Of a stretch of 64,000 bases of DNA, positions 1 through 24,194 are shown in pieces (position 1 is the first letter of the stretch; every line of letters begins with the position of its first letter). Origin of the DNA: Salvelinus alpinus (Eukaryota; Chordata; Actinopteri; Salmoniformes; Salmonidae). The notes below the pieces were generated by a model. That model was not told where the DNA came from, did no database searches, and was given only the letters and a program-made list of their open reading frames with translations. Where the stretch lies: assembly GCF_045679555.1 (NCBI RefSeq), contig NC_092091.1:86581462-86645461 (forward strand). Direction: 5' to 3'. A program made the translations under genes and the position numbers.

Positions 1-3000
1 ACAGAGGGTTAGTGTCTGTCCTGTCAGCTCCAACATGACCACATCACCTCCACCATTCAACTAGAGAGACAACAGAGGGTTAGTGTCTGTCCTGTCATCT
101 CCAACATGACCACATCACCTCCACCATTCAACTAGAGACAACAGAGGGTTAGTGTGTGTCCTGTCAGCTCCAACATGACCACATCACCTCCACCATTCAA
201 CTAGAGAGACAACAGAGGGTTAGTGTCTGTCCTGTCAGCTCCAACATGACCACATCACCTCCACCATTCAACTAGAGAGACAACAGAGGGTTAGTGTCTG
301 TCCTGTCATCTCCAACATGACCACATCACCTCCACCATTCAACTAGAGAGACAACAGAGGGTTAGTGTGTGTCCTGTCAGCTCCAACATGACCACATCAC
401 CTCCACCATTCAACTAGAGAGACAACAGAGGGTTAGTGTCTGTCCTGTCAGCTCCAACATGACCACATCACCTCCACCATTCAACTAGAGAGACAACAGA
501 GGGTTAGTGTCTGTCCTGTCATCTCCAACATGACCACATCACCTCCACCATTCAACTAGAGAGACAACAGAGGGTTAGTGTCTGTCCTGTCAGCTCCAAC
601 ATGACCACATCACCTCCACCATTCAACTACAGAGACAACAGAGGGTTAGTGTCTGTCCTGTCAGCTCCAACATGACCACATCACCTCCACCATTCAACTA
701 GAGAGACAACAGAGGGTTAGTGTCTGTCCTGTCAGCTCCAACATGGCCACATCACCTCCACCATTCAACTAGAGAGACAACAGAGGGTTGGTGTCTGTCC
801 TGTCAGCTCCAACATGGCTACATCACCTCCACCATTCAACTAGAGAGACAACAGAGGGTTAGTGTCTGTCCTGTCAGCTCCAACATGACCACATCACCGC
901 CACCATTCAACTAGAGAGACAACAGAGGGTTAGTGTCTGTCCTGTCAGCTCCAACATGACCACATCACCTCCACCATTCAACTAGAGAGACAACAGAGGG
1001 TTGGTGTCTGTCCTGTCAGCTCCAACATGGCTACATCACCTCCACCATTCAACTAGAGAGACAACAGAGGGTTAGTGTCTGTCCTGTCAGCGCCAACATG
1101 ACCACATCACCTCCACCATTCAACTACAGAGACAACAGAGGGTTAGTGTCTGTCCTGTCAGCGCCAACATGACCACATCACCTCCACCATTCAACTACAG
1201 AGACAACAGAGGGTTAGTGTCTGTCCTGTCAGCTCCAACATGACCACATCACCTCCACCATTCAACTACAGAGACAACAGAGGGTTAGTGTCTGTCCTGT
1301 CAGCTCCAACATGACCACATCACCTCCACCATTCAACTACAGAGACAACAGAGGGTTAGTGTCTGTCCTGTCAGCTCCAACATGACCACATCACCTCCAC
1401 CATTCAACTAGAGAGACAACAGAGGGTTAGTGTCTGTCCTGTCAGCTCCAACATGACCACATCACCTCCACCATTCAACTAGAGAGACAACAGAGGGTTA
1501 GTGTGTGTCCTGTCAGCTCCAACATGACCACATCACCTCCACCATTCAACTAGAGACAACAGAGGGTTAGTGTCTGTCCTGTCAGCTCCAACATGGCTAC
1601 ATCACCTCCACCATTCAACTAGAGAGACAACAGAGGGTTAGTGTGTGTCCTGTCAGCTCCAACATGGCCACATCACCTCCACCATTCAACTAGAGAGACA
1701 ACAGAGGGTTAGTGTCTGTCCTGTCAGCTCCAACATGGCTACATCACCTCCACCATTCAACTAGAGAGACAACAGAGGGTTAGTGTCTGTCCTGTCAGCT
1801 CCAACATGGCTACATCACCTCCACCATTCAACTAGAGAGACAACAGAGGGTTAGTGTGTGTCCTGTCAGCTCCAACATGGCCACATCACCTCCACCATTC
1901 AACTAGAGAGACAACAGAGGGTTAGTGTCTGTCCTGTCAGCTCCAACATGGCTACATCACCTCCACCATTCAACTAGAGAGACAACAGAGGGTTAGTGTC
2001 TGTCCTGTCAGCTCCAACATGGCTACATCACCTCCACCATTCAACTAGAGAGACAACAGAGGGTTAGTGTCTGTCCTGTCAGCTCCAACATGACCACATC
2101 ACCTCCACCATTCAACTAGAGAGACAACAGAGGGTTAGTGTCTGTCCTGTCAGCTCCAACATGACCACATCACCTCCACCATTCAACTAGAGAGACAACA
2201 GAGGGTTAGTGTCTGTCCTGTCAGCTCCAACATGGCCACATCACCTCCACCATTCAACTAGAGAGACAACAGAGGGTTAGTGTCTGTCCTGTCAGCTCCA
2301 ACATGACCACATCACCTCCACCATTCAACTAGAGAGACAACAGAGGGTTAGTGTCTGTCCTGTCAGCTCCAACATGACCACATCACCTCCACCATTCAAC
2401 TAGAGACAACAGAGGGTTAGTGTCTGTCCTGTCAGCTCCAACATGACCACATCACCTCCACCATTCAACTAGAGACAACAGAGGGTTAGTGTCTGTCCTG
2501 TCAGCTCCAACATGACCACATCACCTCCACCATTCAACTAGAGAGACAACAGAGGGTTAGTGTCTGTCCTGTCAGCTCCAACATGACCACATCACCTCCA
2601 CCATTCAACTAGAGAGACAACAGAGGGTTAGTGTCTGTCCTGTCAGCTCCAACATGACCACATCACCTCCACCATTCAACTACAGAGACAACAGAGGGTT
2701 AGTGTCTGTCCTGTCAGCTCCAACATGACCACATCACCTCCACCATTCAACTAGAGACAACAGAGGGTTAGTGTCTGTCCTGTCAGCTCCAACATGACCA
2801 CATCACCTCCACCATTCAACTAGAGAGACAACAGAGGGTTAGTGTCTGTCCTGTCAGCTCCAACATGACCACATCACCTCCACCATTCAACTAGAGAGAC
2901 AACAGAGGGTTAGTGTCTGTCCTGTCAGCTCCAACATGACCACATCACCTCCACCATTCAACTAGAGAGACAACAGAGGGTTAGTGTCTGTCCTGTCAGC

Positions 3001-5807
3001 TCCAACATGGCTACATCACCTCCACCATTCAACTAGAGAGACAACAGAGGGTTAGTGTCTGTCCTGTCAGCTCCAACATGACCACATCACCTCCACCATT
3101 CAACTAGAGACAACAGAGGGTTAGTGTCTGTCCTGTCAGCTCCAACATGGCCACATCACCTCCACCATTCAACTAGAGAGACAACAGAGGGTTAGTGTCT
3201 GTCCTGTCAGCTCCAACATGACCACATCACCTCCACCATTCAACTAGAGAGACAACAGAGGGTTAGTGTCTGTCCTGTCAGCTCCAACATGACCACATCA
3301 CCTCCACCATTCAACTACAGAGACAACAGAGGGTTAGTGTCTGTCCTGTCAGCTCCAACATGACCACATCACCTCCACCATTCAACTACAGAGACAACAG
3401 AGGGTTAGTGTCTGTCCTGTCAGCTCCAACATGACCACATCACCTCCACCATTCAACTACAGAGACAACAGAGGGTTAGTGTCTGTCCTGTCAGCTCCAA
3501 CATGACCACATCACCTCCACCATTCAACTAGAGAGACAACAGAGGGTTAGTGTCTGTCCTGTCATCTCCAACATGACCACATCACCTCCACCATTCAACT
3601 AGAGAGACAACAGAGGGTTAGTGTCTGTCCTGTCAGCTCCAACATGACCACATCACCTCCACCATTCAACTAGAGAGACAACAGAGGGTTAGTGTCTGTC
3701 CTGTCAGCTCCAACATAACCACATCACCTCCACCATTCAACTAGAGAGACAACAGAGGGTTAGTGTCTGTCCTGTCATCTCCAACATGACCACATCACCT
3801 CCACCATTCAACTAGAGAGACAACAGAGGGTTAGTGTCTGTCCTGTCAGCTCCAACATGACCACATCACCTCCACCATTCAACTAGAGAGACAACAGAGG
3901 GTTAGTGTCTGTCCTGTCAGCTCCAACATGACCACATCACCTCCACCATTCAACTAGAGAGACAACAGAGGGTTAGTGTCTGTCCTGTCAGCTCCAACAT
4001 GACCACATCACCTCCACCATTCAACTAGAGAGACAACAGAGGGTTAGTGTCTGTCCTGTCATCTCCAACATGACCACATCACCTCCACCATTCAACTACA
4101 GAGACAACAGAGGGTTAGTGTCTGTCCTGTCAGCTCCAACATGGCTACATCACCTCCACCATTCAACTAGAGACAACAGAGGGTTAGTGTCTGTCCTGTC
4201 AGCTCCAACATGACCACATCACCTCCACCATTCAACTAGAGAGACAACAGAGGGTTAGTGTCTGTCCTGTCAGCTCCAACATGACCACATCACCTCCACC
4301 ATTCAACTAGAGACAACAGAGGGTTAGTGTCTGTCCTGTCAGCTCCAACATAACCACATCACCTCCACCATTCAACTAGAGACAACAGAGGGTTAGTGTC
4401 TGTCCTGTCAGCTCCAACATGACCACATCACCTCCACCATTCAACTAGAGAGACAACAGAGGGTTAGTGTCTTTCCTGTCAGCTCCAACATGACCACATC
4501 ACCTCCACCATTCAACTACAGAGACAACAGAGGGTTAGTGTCTGTCCTGTCAGCTCCAACATGACCACATCACCTCCACCATTCAACTAGAGAGACAACA
4601 GAGGGTTGGTGTCTGTCCTGTCAGCTCCAACATGACCACATCACCTCCACCATTCAACTACAGAGACAACAGAGGGTTAGTGTCTGTCCTGTCAGCTCCA
4701 ACATGACCACATCACCTCCACCATTCAACTACAGAGACAACAGAGGGTTAGTGTCTGTCCTGTCAGCTCCAACATGGCCACATCACCTCCACCATTCAAC
4801 TACAGAGACAACAGAGGGTTAGTGTCTGTCCTGTCAGCTCCAACATGACCACATCACCTCCACCATTCAACTACAGAGACAGAGGGTTAGTGTCTGTCCT
4901 GTCAGCTCCAACATGACCACATCACCTCCACCATTCAACTAGAGACAACAGAGGGTTAGTGTCTGTCCTGTCAGCTCCAACATGACCACATCACCTCCAC
5001 CATTCAACTAGAGAGACAACAGAGGGTTAGTGTCTGTCCTGTCAGCTCCAACATGACCACATCACCTCCACCATTCAACTAGAGAGACAACAGAGGGTTG
5101 GTGTCTGTCCTGTCAGCTCCAACATGACCACATCACCTCCACCATTCAACTAGAGACAACAGAGGGTTAGTGTCTGTCCTGTCAGCTCCAACATGACCAC
5201 ATCACCTCCACCATTCAACTAGAGAGACAACAGAGGGTTAGTGTCTGTCCTGTCAGCTCCAACATGACCACATCACCTCCACCATTCAACTACAGAGACA
5301 ACAGAGGGTTAGTGTCTGTCCTGTCAGCTCCAACATGGCCACATCACCTCCACCATTCAACTAGAGAGACAGAGGGTTAGTGTCTGTCCTGTCAGCTCCA
5401 ACATGACCACATCACCTCCACCATTCAACTAGAGACAACAGAGGGTTAGTGTCTGTCCTGTCAGCTCCAACATGACCACATCACCTCCACCATTCAACTA
5501 GAGACAACAGAGGGTTAGTGTCTGTCCTGTCAGCTCCAACATGACCACATCACCTCCACCATTCAACTAGAGACAACAGAGGGTTAGTGTCTGTCCTGTC
5601 AGCTCCAACATGACCACATCACCTCCACCATTCAACTAGAGAGACAACAGAGGGTTAGTGTCTGTCCTGTCAGCTCCAACATGACCACATCACCTCCACC
5701 ATTCAACTACAGAGACAACAGAGGGTTAGTGTCTGTCCTGTCAGCTCCAACATGGCCACATCACCTCCACCATTCAACTAGAGAGACAGAGGGTTAGTGT
5801 CTGTCCT
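1..5807. repeat. 71-bp minisatellite, about 82 copies
   Basis: Tandem units of 71 bp, with 69-bp variants lacking one 'ag' pair, run from the window edge to the N gap. Each starts acagagggttagtg and ends ttcaactagagagaca. Units differ mainly at a few fixed sites: gacc/gcta/gcca after 'caacat', cagctcc/catctcc, and ctagag/ctacag. Variant units recur in blocks, as expected of unequal exchange. No coding potential is seen. It probably lies in an upstream rnf38 intron because rnf38 exons follow on the same strand. Confidence 0.95.
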
Positions 5808-5907
5808 NNNNNNNNNNNNNNNNNNNNNNNNNNNNNNNNNNNNNNNNNNNNNNNNNNNNNNNNNNNNNNNNNNNNNNNNNNNNNNNNNNNNNNNNNNNNN
5901 NNNNNNN
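5808..5907. other. assembly gap (100 N)
   Basis: Exactly 100 N separate the 71-bp array from the CT-rich array. The round number suggests a scaffold gap of unknown size placed where two long arrays meet. Confidence 0.98.
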
Positions 5908-6828
5908 TCTCTCTCCAACATTAACTCTCTCTCTCTCCAACAGGCCTCAGTCCCAGTCTCCTATATATTAACTCTCTCTCTCTCTCCAACAGGCCTCAGT
6001 CCCAGTCTCCTATATATTAACTCTCTCTCTCTCTCTCTCTCCAACAGGCCTCAGTCCCAGTCTCCTATATATTAACTCTCTCTCTCTCTCTCTCTCCAAC
6101 AGGCCTCAGTCCCAGTCTCCTATATATTAACTCTCTCTCTCTCTCTCCAACAGGCCTCAGTCCCAGTCTCCTATATATTAACTCTCTCTCTCTCTCTCTC
6201 CAACAGGCCTCAGTCCCATTCTCCTATATATTAACTCTCTCTCTCTCTCTCTCCAACAGGCCTCAGTCCCAGTCTCCTATATATTAACTCTCTCTCTCTC
6301 TCTCTCCAACAGGCCTCAGTCCCAGTCTCCTATATATTAACTCTCTCTCTCTCTCTCTCTCCAACAGGCCTCAGTCCCAGTCTCCTATATATTAACTCTC
6401 TCTCTCTCTCTCTCTCTCCAACAGGCCTCAGTCCCAGTCTCCTATATATTAACTCTCTCTCTCTCTCTCTCTCTCTCCAACAGGCCTCAGTCCCAGTCTC
6501 CTATATATTAACTCTCTCTCTCTCTCTCTCCAACAGGCCTCAGTCCCAGTCTCCTATATATTAACTCTCTCTCTCTCTCTCCAACAGGCCTCAGTCCCAG
6601 TCTCCTATATATTAACTCTCTCTCTCTCTCTCTCTCCAACAGGCCTCAGTCCCAGTCTCCTATATATTAACTCTCTCTCTCTCTCTCTCCAACAGGCCTC
6701 AGTCCCAGTCTCCTATATATTAACTCTCTCTCTCTCTCTCCAACAGGCCTCAGTCCCAGTCTCCTATATATTAACTCTCTCTCTCTCTCTCTCTCCAACA
6801 GGCCTCAGTCCCAGTCTCCTATATATTA

Positions 6829-6860
<32 letters not shown>

Positions 6861-8065
6861 AGGCCTCAGTCCCAGTCTCCTATATATTAACTCTCTCTCT
6901 CTCTCTCTCTCTCCAACAGGCCTCAGTCCCAGTCTCCTATATATTAACTCTCTCTCTCTCTCCAACAGGCCTCAGTCCCAGTCTCCTATATATTAACTCT
7001 CTCTCTCTCTCTCCAACAGGCCTCAGTCCCAGTCTCCTATATATTAACTCTCTCTCTCTCTCCAACAGGCCTCAGTCCCAGTCTCCTATATATTAACTCT
7101 CTCTCTCTCTCTCTCTCCAACAGGCCTCAGTCCCAGTCTCCTATATATTAACTCTCTCTCTCTCTCTCCAACAGGCCTCAGTCCCAGTCTCCTATATATT
7201 AACTCTCTCTCTCTCTCTCCAACAGGCCTCAGTCCCAGTCTCCTATATATTAACTCTCTCTCTCTCTCTCTCTCCAACAGGCCTCAGTCCCAGTGTCCTA
7301 TATATTAACTCTCTCTCTCTCTCTCTCTCTCCAACAGGCCTCAGTCCCAGTCTCCTATATATTAACTCTCTCTCTCTCTCCAACAGGCCTCAGTCCCAGT
7401 CTCCTATATATTAACTCTCTCTCTCTCTCTCTCTCCAACAGGCCTCAGTCCCAGTGTCCTATATATTAACTCTCTCTCTCTCTCTCTCTCTCCAACAGGC
7501 CTCAGTCCCATTCTCCTATATATTAACTCTCTCTCTCTCTCTCCAACAGGCCTCAGTCCCAGTGTCCTATATATTAACTCTCTCTCTCTCTCTCTCTCTC
7601 CAACAGGCCTCAGTCCCATTCTCCTATATATTAACTCTCTCTCTCTCTCCAACAGGCCTCAGTCCCAGTCTCCTATATATTAACTCTCTCTCTCTCTCTC
7701 TCTCTCTCCAACAGGCCTCAGTCCCAGTCTCCTATATATTAACTCTCTCTCTCTCTCTCTCTCTCTCCAACAGGCCTCAGTCCCAGTCTCCTATATATTA
7801 ACTCTCTCTCTCTCTCTCCAACAGGCCTCAGTCCCAGTCTCCTATATATTAACTCTCTCTCTCTCTCTCTCTCTCTCCAACAGGCCTCAGTCCCAGTCTC
7901 CTATATATTAACTCTCTCTCTCTCTCTCTCCAACAGGCCTCAGTCCCAGTCTCCTATATATTAACTCTCTCTCTCTCTCTCCAACAGGCCTCAGTCCCAG
8001 TCTCCTATATATTAACTCTCTCTCTCTCTCTCCAACAGGCCTCAGTCCCAGTCTCCTATATATTA

Positions 8066-8097
<32 letters not shown>

Positions 8098-8704
8098 AGG
8101 CCTCAGTCCCAGTCTCCTATATATTAACTCTCTCTCTCTCTCTCTCTCTCTCCAACAGGCCTCAGTCCCAGTCTCCTATATATTAACTCTCTCTCTCTCT
8201 CCAACAGGCCTCAGTCCCAGTCTCCTATATATTAACTCTCTCTCTCTCTCTCTCTCCAACAGGCCTCAGTCCCAGTCTCCTATATATTAACTCTCTCTCT
8301 CTCTCTCCAACAGGCCTCAGTCCCAGTCTCCTATATATTAACTCTCTCTCTCTCTCTCCAACAGGCCTCAGTCCCAGTCTCCTATATATTAACTCTCTCT
8401 CTCTCTCTCCAACAGGCCTCAGTCCCAGTCTCCTATATATTAACTCTCTCTCTCTCTCTCCAACAGGCCTCAGTCCCAGTCTCCTATATATTAACTCTCT
8501 CTCTCTCCAACAGGCCTCAGTCCCAGTCTCCTATATATTAACTCTCTCTCTCTCTCTCCAACAGGCCTCAGTCCCAGTCTCCTATATATTAACTCTCTCT
8601 CTCTCTCTCTCTCCAACAGGCCTCAGTCCCAGTCTCCTATATATTAACTCTCTCTCTCTCTCTCTCTCTCCCAACAGGCCTCAGTCCCAGTCTCCTATAT
8701 ATTA

Positions 8705-8736
<32 letters not shown>

Positions 8737-9755
8737 AGGCCTCAGTCCCAGTCTCCTATATATTAACTCTCTCTCTCTCTCTCTCTCCAACAGGCCTCAG
8801 TCCCAGTCTCCTATATATTAACTCTCTCTCTCTCTCCAACAGGTCTCAGTCCCAGTCTCCTATATATTAACTCTCTCTCTCTCTCTCTCTCTCCAACAGG
8901 CCTCAGTCCCAGTCTCCTATATATTAACTCTCTCTCTCTCTCTCTCTCTCCAACAGGCCTCAGTCCCAGTCTCCTATATATTAACTCTCTCTCTCTCTCC
9001 AACAGGCCTCAGTCCCAGTCTCCTATATATTAACTCTCTCTCTCTCTCTCTCCAACAGGCCTCAGTCCCAGTCTCCTATATATTAACTCTCTCTCTCTCT
9101 CTCCAACAGGCCTCAGTCCCAGTCTCCTATATATTAACTCTCTCTCTCTCTCTCTCTCCAACAGGCCTCAGTCCCAGTCTCCTATATATTAACTCTCTCT
9201 CTCTCTCTCTCTCCAACAGGCCTCAGTCCCAGTCTCCTATATATTAACTCTCTCTCTCTCTCTCCAACAGGCCTCAGTCCCAGTCTCCTATATATTAACT
9301 CTCTCTCTCTCTCTCTCTCTCTCCAACAGGCCTCAGTCCCAGTGTCCTATATATTAACTCTCTCTCTCTCTCTCTCTCTCTCCAACAGGCCTCAGTCCCA
9401 GTCTCCTATATATTAACTCTCTCTCTCTCTCTCTCTCTCCAACAGGCCTCAGTCCCAGTCTCCTATATATTAACTCTCTCTCTCTCTCTCTCCAACAGGC
9501 CTCAGTCCCAGTCTCCTATATATTAACTCTCTCTCTCTCTCCAACAGGCCTCAGTCCCAGTCTCCTATATATTAACTCTCTCTCTCTCTCTCTCTCCAAC
9601 AGGCCTCAGTCCCAGTCTCCTATATATTAACTCTCTCTCTCTCTCTCCAACAGGCCTCAGTCCCAGTCTCCTATATATTAACTCTCTCTCTCTCTCTCCA
9701 ACAGGCCTCAGTCCCAGTCTCCTATATATTAACTCTCTCTCTCTCTCTCCAACAG
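5908..9755 (+). repeat. CT-rich minisatellite built on an rnf38 splice acceptor, about 70 copies
   Basis: Units of roughly 48-62 bp consist of a variable (CT)n tract, ccaacag, gcctcagtcccagtctcc, then tatatattaa. The last unit runs directly into rnf38 exon A at 9756, which begins with the same gcctcagtcccagtctcc. Every unit therefore holds a polypyrimidine tract, an AG acceptor and the first 18 or so coding bases of exon A. Length variation is mostly in the CT tract. Rare substitutions are seen (gtctcc to gtgtcc or ttctcc). Confidence 0.93.
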
Positions 9756-20042
<10,287 letters not shown>

Positions 20043-20988
20043 CCTATGACCCCCCCCCACAGATCTAGGGTCTGCTCAGCGTCGCCACATCCTAACCTGA
20101 CGCATTAGGGAGGGAAACGCAACAGACCTTAGATCAGTGTCTGGGAGCGATGTCCGTCCCCCCCCCCCCCCCCCTCCTCCGCCGCCAAGTGAACTCTTTA
20201 AGAAACAGACTCTGCCTTCTTCCTATGATGATGTTATTCTAGTAATGGCCTTTTGACTGACACACACACACACACACGTACGTACGAGGGGCAGTTGGAC
20301 TTTTCCCCCTTTGTACTGTCTTACCTTCCTGCGTCATGATTGGATTTTGTCTTCTGAACGCTGTGGAGGCACTCAGTCAGACTGTGTTGTTGTCCTGACT
20401 AACCCAGTGGAGAATATGGAAGCCCAAAGATTCTGACTATTGTGACATCATCGTTGTTGTTATTGTTAATATTAATATTCTGTTCGTGATGAATCATTCA
20501 GAACCTGGATTGAGATGTGTTTTCACTAGTGGGGTTATTTTGGTTTATAAAGGCGCTTTTTTCTTAATTTACCTTTTTAAAGTGTGTGTGTGTGTGTGTG
20601 TGCTGTTGAACTCCTACAAAACACATCTACAATGTGTGTCCACCTGAAATCTAGAGAGAATGGAGGACAATACAATCTTTACATTGTTAGTATGGGTTTA
20701 AGATCTGGGTAGAGGAAGGTGTGCAGAAATACAGCGTTGTCAGTAATCGGGAAAGTGTGTGTGTATTATTTATGCAGTGCAGTACACTGGCCTCCTGCTC
20801 ACACTGCCGTTTCCGCTCTGATTGGTCGATGCTGTGCACTGAGACAGGAAGTGTTTCATGAGGAAGGGGAGGGGCTTCCAGGGAGGAGAAGGGCAACAGA
20901 ACCAGGGTAGTTGAGGAGGATGGGGCGGGCCTTCTCTCTCATCACTCCTCTCTCTGTATCACTCTCTCTCTCTCTCTCTCCCAGTCCA

Positions 20989-21022
<34 letters not shown>

Positions 21023-22665
21023 TTTCTGTTCACTCACTCCATGTTTCAGAGAGATGGATCAGCCTCTTATCTCAGCTTACTCACACACACATACACACAC
21101 GCTGAATGCACACCCCCACGCAGCAAAGGAGTGTGTGTGTGTGCTGATATGAATCGCCGGTAAACGTCCGACATTTGTTTTATTGGTCAGTTACTTAGGA
21201 AGAAATATGATAGTGGTCAAATCTGAAGTGAAACCATATTCTAGCATATCTATATATCGGTTCCAAGACCAAAGTACTGGACTATCTGGAGAATAGGGGT
21301 GTCATTTTGAGATACAACCAACGTTGTTCACTGGTCGTTCAGATCACATTGAGAAGGTGAGATTATCTGAAGTGTAGTTTTTAGGCACATCATAATGATG
21401 ATTTTAGTGTGGTAGCATCACAGTTTGGGTTTAACTCCTTGGTAAAAAGGGACATATGTTTTGCCTGTTCGACCACGAGCGAGAAGATCAGTGCCTGGTT
21501 TCACTCATTCGTTCACAACCACAATGACTCTTCTATTCAGTCTCCATTCATCCCCTCTTCCTCTAGGATGCTTCTCACCCCCCCCCCCCCCCCCTTTCTC
21601 CTTTCCCTTTTTCACCCCCCCCCCCCCCCCCCCCCTGTTTTCCACTGTGTCCTCTGGCTACCCAGGGTCTTTAGAAGTAGTCCTTAACTGCTGTCATAAG
21701 CCCTACATAAGGCTGTCTTAACATGTACAATGTCACCCTATGTCAAGTTTATGTCCTGGCTTCCTACTGTCCTTCACCCACACGGTGTCACGATTCATGT
21801 TCTATGTCAGGCTCACAGCAACCTTATGTAGGCCTTACGACAGTCTTATGTAGGCCTTACGACAGTCTTATGTAGGCCTTACGACAGCTAGCAGAAGGGA
21901 AAGGTGTATTAAACCATGTCAGCCAGGCACCTGCAGTGTCTTAATATGTAAGAGATGCCTTTTTAAAAGCCAGATTTACCCTCCTTAAAGCCATGTCACC
22001 AATAGGTGGGTTAATGACCTTTAGATCAGCGTTTAGCTGGGACAAGGTCTTCACCCTACATGTTTCAAATAAACCATTCTCTCCAGTGTCCAATGTTGTC
22101 GTTGTCAGCTCGGCGTTTTTAAAGGCTAAAAAAATAAATAGTTATTGGCCGTAGCCGTGGCAACGGGGTTTGAAAAAGCTTCCGTTTTCCTGTTTTTGTT
22201 TCCTGGTTTTAAAGGTGTTATACTGTCGTCATGGCGTCCATTTTGTGTCATAGGATTCTAACTATTGTTATTGTTTCTCCTGCTTGGTACACTACTAGCA
22301 GTTACCTCATTGTCTCTTGATGTATATTCACATACGAATATAGGACATTCTGAATTCAGCTTTTCATATTGTTGATTTTTTCCCTCTTACTATTTGTCGT
22401 TGGGTTGTTTTTAATACAAAGTGTTTTATCATTTATTAATAACATGACGTCGGTAGCTTTCTTCTCCATAATGTATCATATCTGTAACCAAAATCATTTG
22501 AAGGCTTGATATTGCAAATTTTTAACAAACATTTGTACATTTTTAATGAGAGTTATTACTAGTAAGGCGTTACTAAGTGGTGAAATGAATTGTTATTTTT
22601 AATCCCTGTCCCCAGTCTTTTTGGATTACAAAGGCTGGTTCTATAATAAATGTAGAATTGCCAAC
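20043..22665 (+). other. rnf38 3' UTR
   Basis: There is no credible reading frame after the stop. The region holds poly-C runs (20158-20174, about 21579-21594 and 21615-21633), CA/GT and CT microsatellites (20260, 20583, 20957-21020), and three copies of 'cttatgtaggccttacgaca' near 21813-21885. A canonical AATAAA at 22645-22650 lies just before 'tgtagaattg', giving a likely poly(A) site near 22670. Low-complexity C runs may be assembly-unstable. Confidence 0.7.
22645..22650 (+). promoter_or_regulatory. poly(A) signal AATAAA, probable rnf38 3' end
   Basis: AATAAA in an AT-rich context about 2.6 kb after the stop. It is the last canonical signal before the intergenic tandem array. Confidence 0.55.
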
Positions 22666-22774
22666 TCATGGACTGTTCTCCTTTTCCTCTCACATTCTGT
22701 CGTTCTGTTCAACCTCCTGTCCTCCTGAGGATGGGCGGGTTCAACTTCATTTAACTGTCAAATGGCATCTCTTT

Positions 22775-23385
22775 AGTAACTGTTCTACTATATAGCGCAC
22801 AGAGTGGACTAGTTACTGTCTGTTCTAGTCCTATATAAAGCACAGAGTGGACTAGTTACTGTCTGTTCTAGTCCTATATAAAGCACAGAGGGGACTAGTT
22901 ACTGTCTGTTCTACTCCTATATAAAGCACAGAGGGGACTAGTTACTGTCTGTTCTACTCCTATATAAAGCACAGAGGGGACTAGTTACTGTCTGTTCTAC
23001 TCCTATATAAAGCACAGAGGGGACTAGTTACTGTCTGTTCTACTCCTATATAAAGCACAGAGGGGACTAGTTACTGTCTGTTCTACTCCTATATAAAGCA
23101 CAGAGGGGACTAGTTACTGTCTGTTCTACTCCTATATAAAGCACAGAGGGGACTAGTTACTGTCTGTTCTACTCCTAATTAAAGCACAGAGGGGACTAGT
23201 TACTGTCTGTTCTACTCCTATATAAAGCACAGAGGGGACTAGTTATTCAGTTCTACTCCTATATAACGCACAGATGACTAGTTACTGTCTGTTCTAGTCC
23301 TATATAAAGCACTGAGGGGACTAGTTATTCTGTTTTGTACTCCTATATAAAGCATAGAGGGGACTAGTTATTGTCTCTGTTATAC
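22775..23385. repeat. 43-bp minisatellite with TATATAAAG in nearly every unit, about 14 copies
   Basis: Unit ctgtctgttctactcctata followed by taaagcacagaggggactag and tta. A TATA-box-like TATATAAAG recurs every 43 bp; one copy reads taattaaag and one tataacgc. The inner copies are the most homogeneous. No adjoining gene start is seen. Confidence 0.9.
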
Positions 23386-23388
23386 TCA

Positions 23389-23897
23389 TACTGAACAAAA
23401 ATATAAATGCAACATGCAACAATTTTACAGTTATAAGGAAATTAAAGGTCATATAAGGAAATTGGTGAAATTAAATAAATTCATTAGGCTCTAATGTATG
23501 GATTTCACATGACTGGGCAGGGGCTCAGCCATGGGTGTACCTGGGAGGGCATAGGCAGGGGCTCAGCCATGGGTGTACCTGGGAGGGCACAGGCCCACCC
23601 ACTTGGGAGCCAGGCCCACACACTCTAAATGAGCCATTTGCAGGCTCCCTCAACTTGTGTGACAAACTGCACATTTTAGAGTGGTCTTTTATTGTCCCCA
23701 GCACAAGGTGCACCTGTGTAATGATCATGCTGTTTAATCAGCTTCTTGATATGCCACACCTGTCAGGTGGATGGATTATCTTATCTCATTAACATATGAG
23801 AGAAATCAGCTTTTTGTGCGTATGGAAAATATCTGGGATCTTTTATTTCAGCTCATGAAACATGGACCCAACATATTGCGTTTATTTTTGTTCAGTA
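23389..23897. mobile_element. 509-bp Tc1/mariner-type non-autonomous element
   Basis: Terminal inverted repeats of about 25 bp: left tactgaacaaaaatataaat, right end the reverse complement of tactgaacaaaaataaacgc. The element is bounded by TA dinucleotides, the Tc1/mariner target. It carries no transposase frame. This family is abundant in salmonids. Confidence 0.85.
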
Positions 23898-24060
23898 TAG
23901 TTCCTACACATCACCTTCTATATTCAAACAAAATAGGCCTTTCATAAGCAAATGGGAAGCATCATGTTCACTCTTCTAGAACGAAAATGTAGTCTTCCTA
24001 GTAGGACTGCAACAATGATGTTGTGTGTACTGTATGTGTGTGTGTTTGTTTGTTTTGGGA
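23898..24060. other. unique intergenic stretch
   Basis: Nothing recognised. A short (gt)n run occurs near 24030. Confidence 0.6.
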
Positions 24061-24190
24061 GTCGAGCAAGAGTCGACTCCTTTCAACTCCAACCACAGGA
24101 GTCGAGCAAGAATCAACTCCTTTCAACTCCAACCACAGGAGTCGAGCAAGAATCAACTCCAACCACAGGAGTCGGAGTTGATTCTATAAA
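24058..24190. repeat. about 41-bp repeat, 3 copies
   Basis: Unit ggagtcgagcaagaatcaac followed by tcctttcaactccaaccaca. The third copy is shortened. It leads directly into the 34-bp array. Confidence 0.85.
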
Positions 24191-24194
24191 TCGT

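Noticed and set aside
5797-6075. Frame spanning the N gap
   Set aside because: It is built from unknown bases and the CT-rich array; it has no meaning as a protein.
20719-21721. Small frames in the rnf38 3' UTR
   Set aside because: They are short, overlap simple CT and C runs, and lie between the rnf38 stop and its poly(A) signal.
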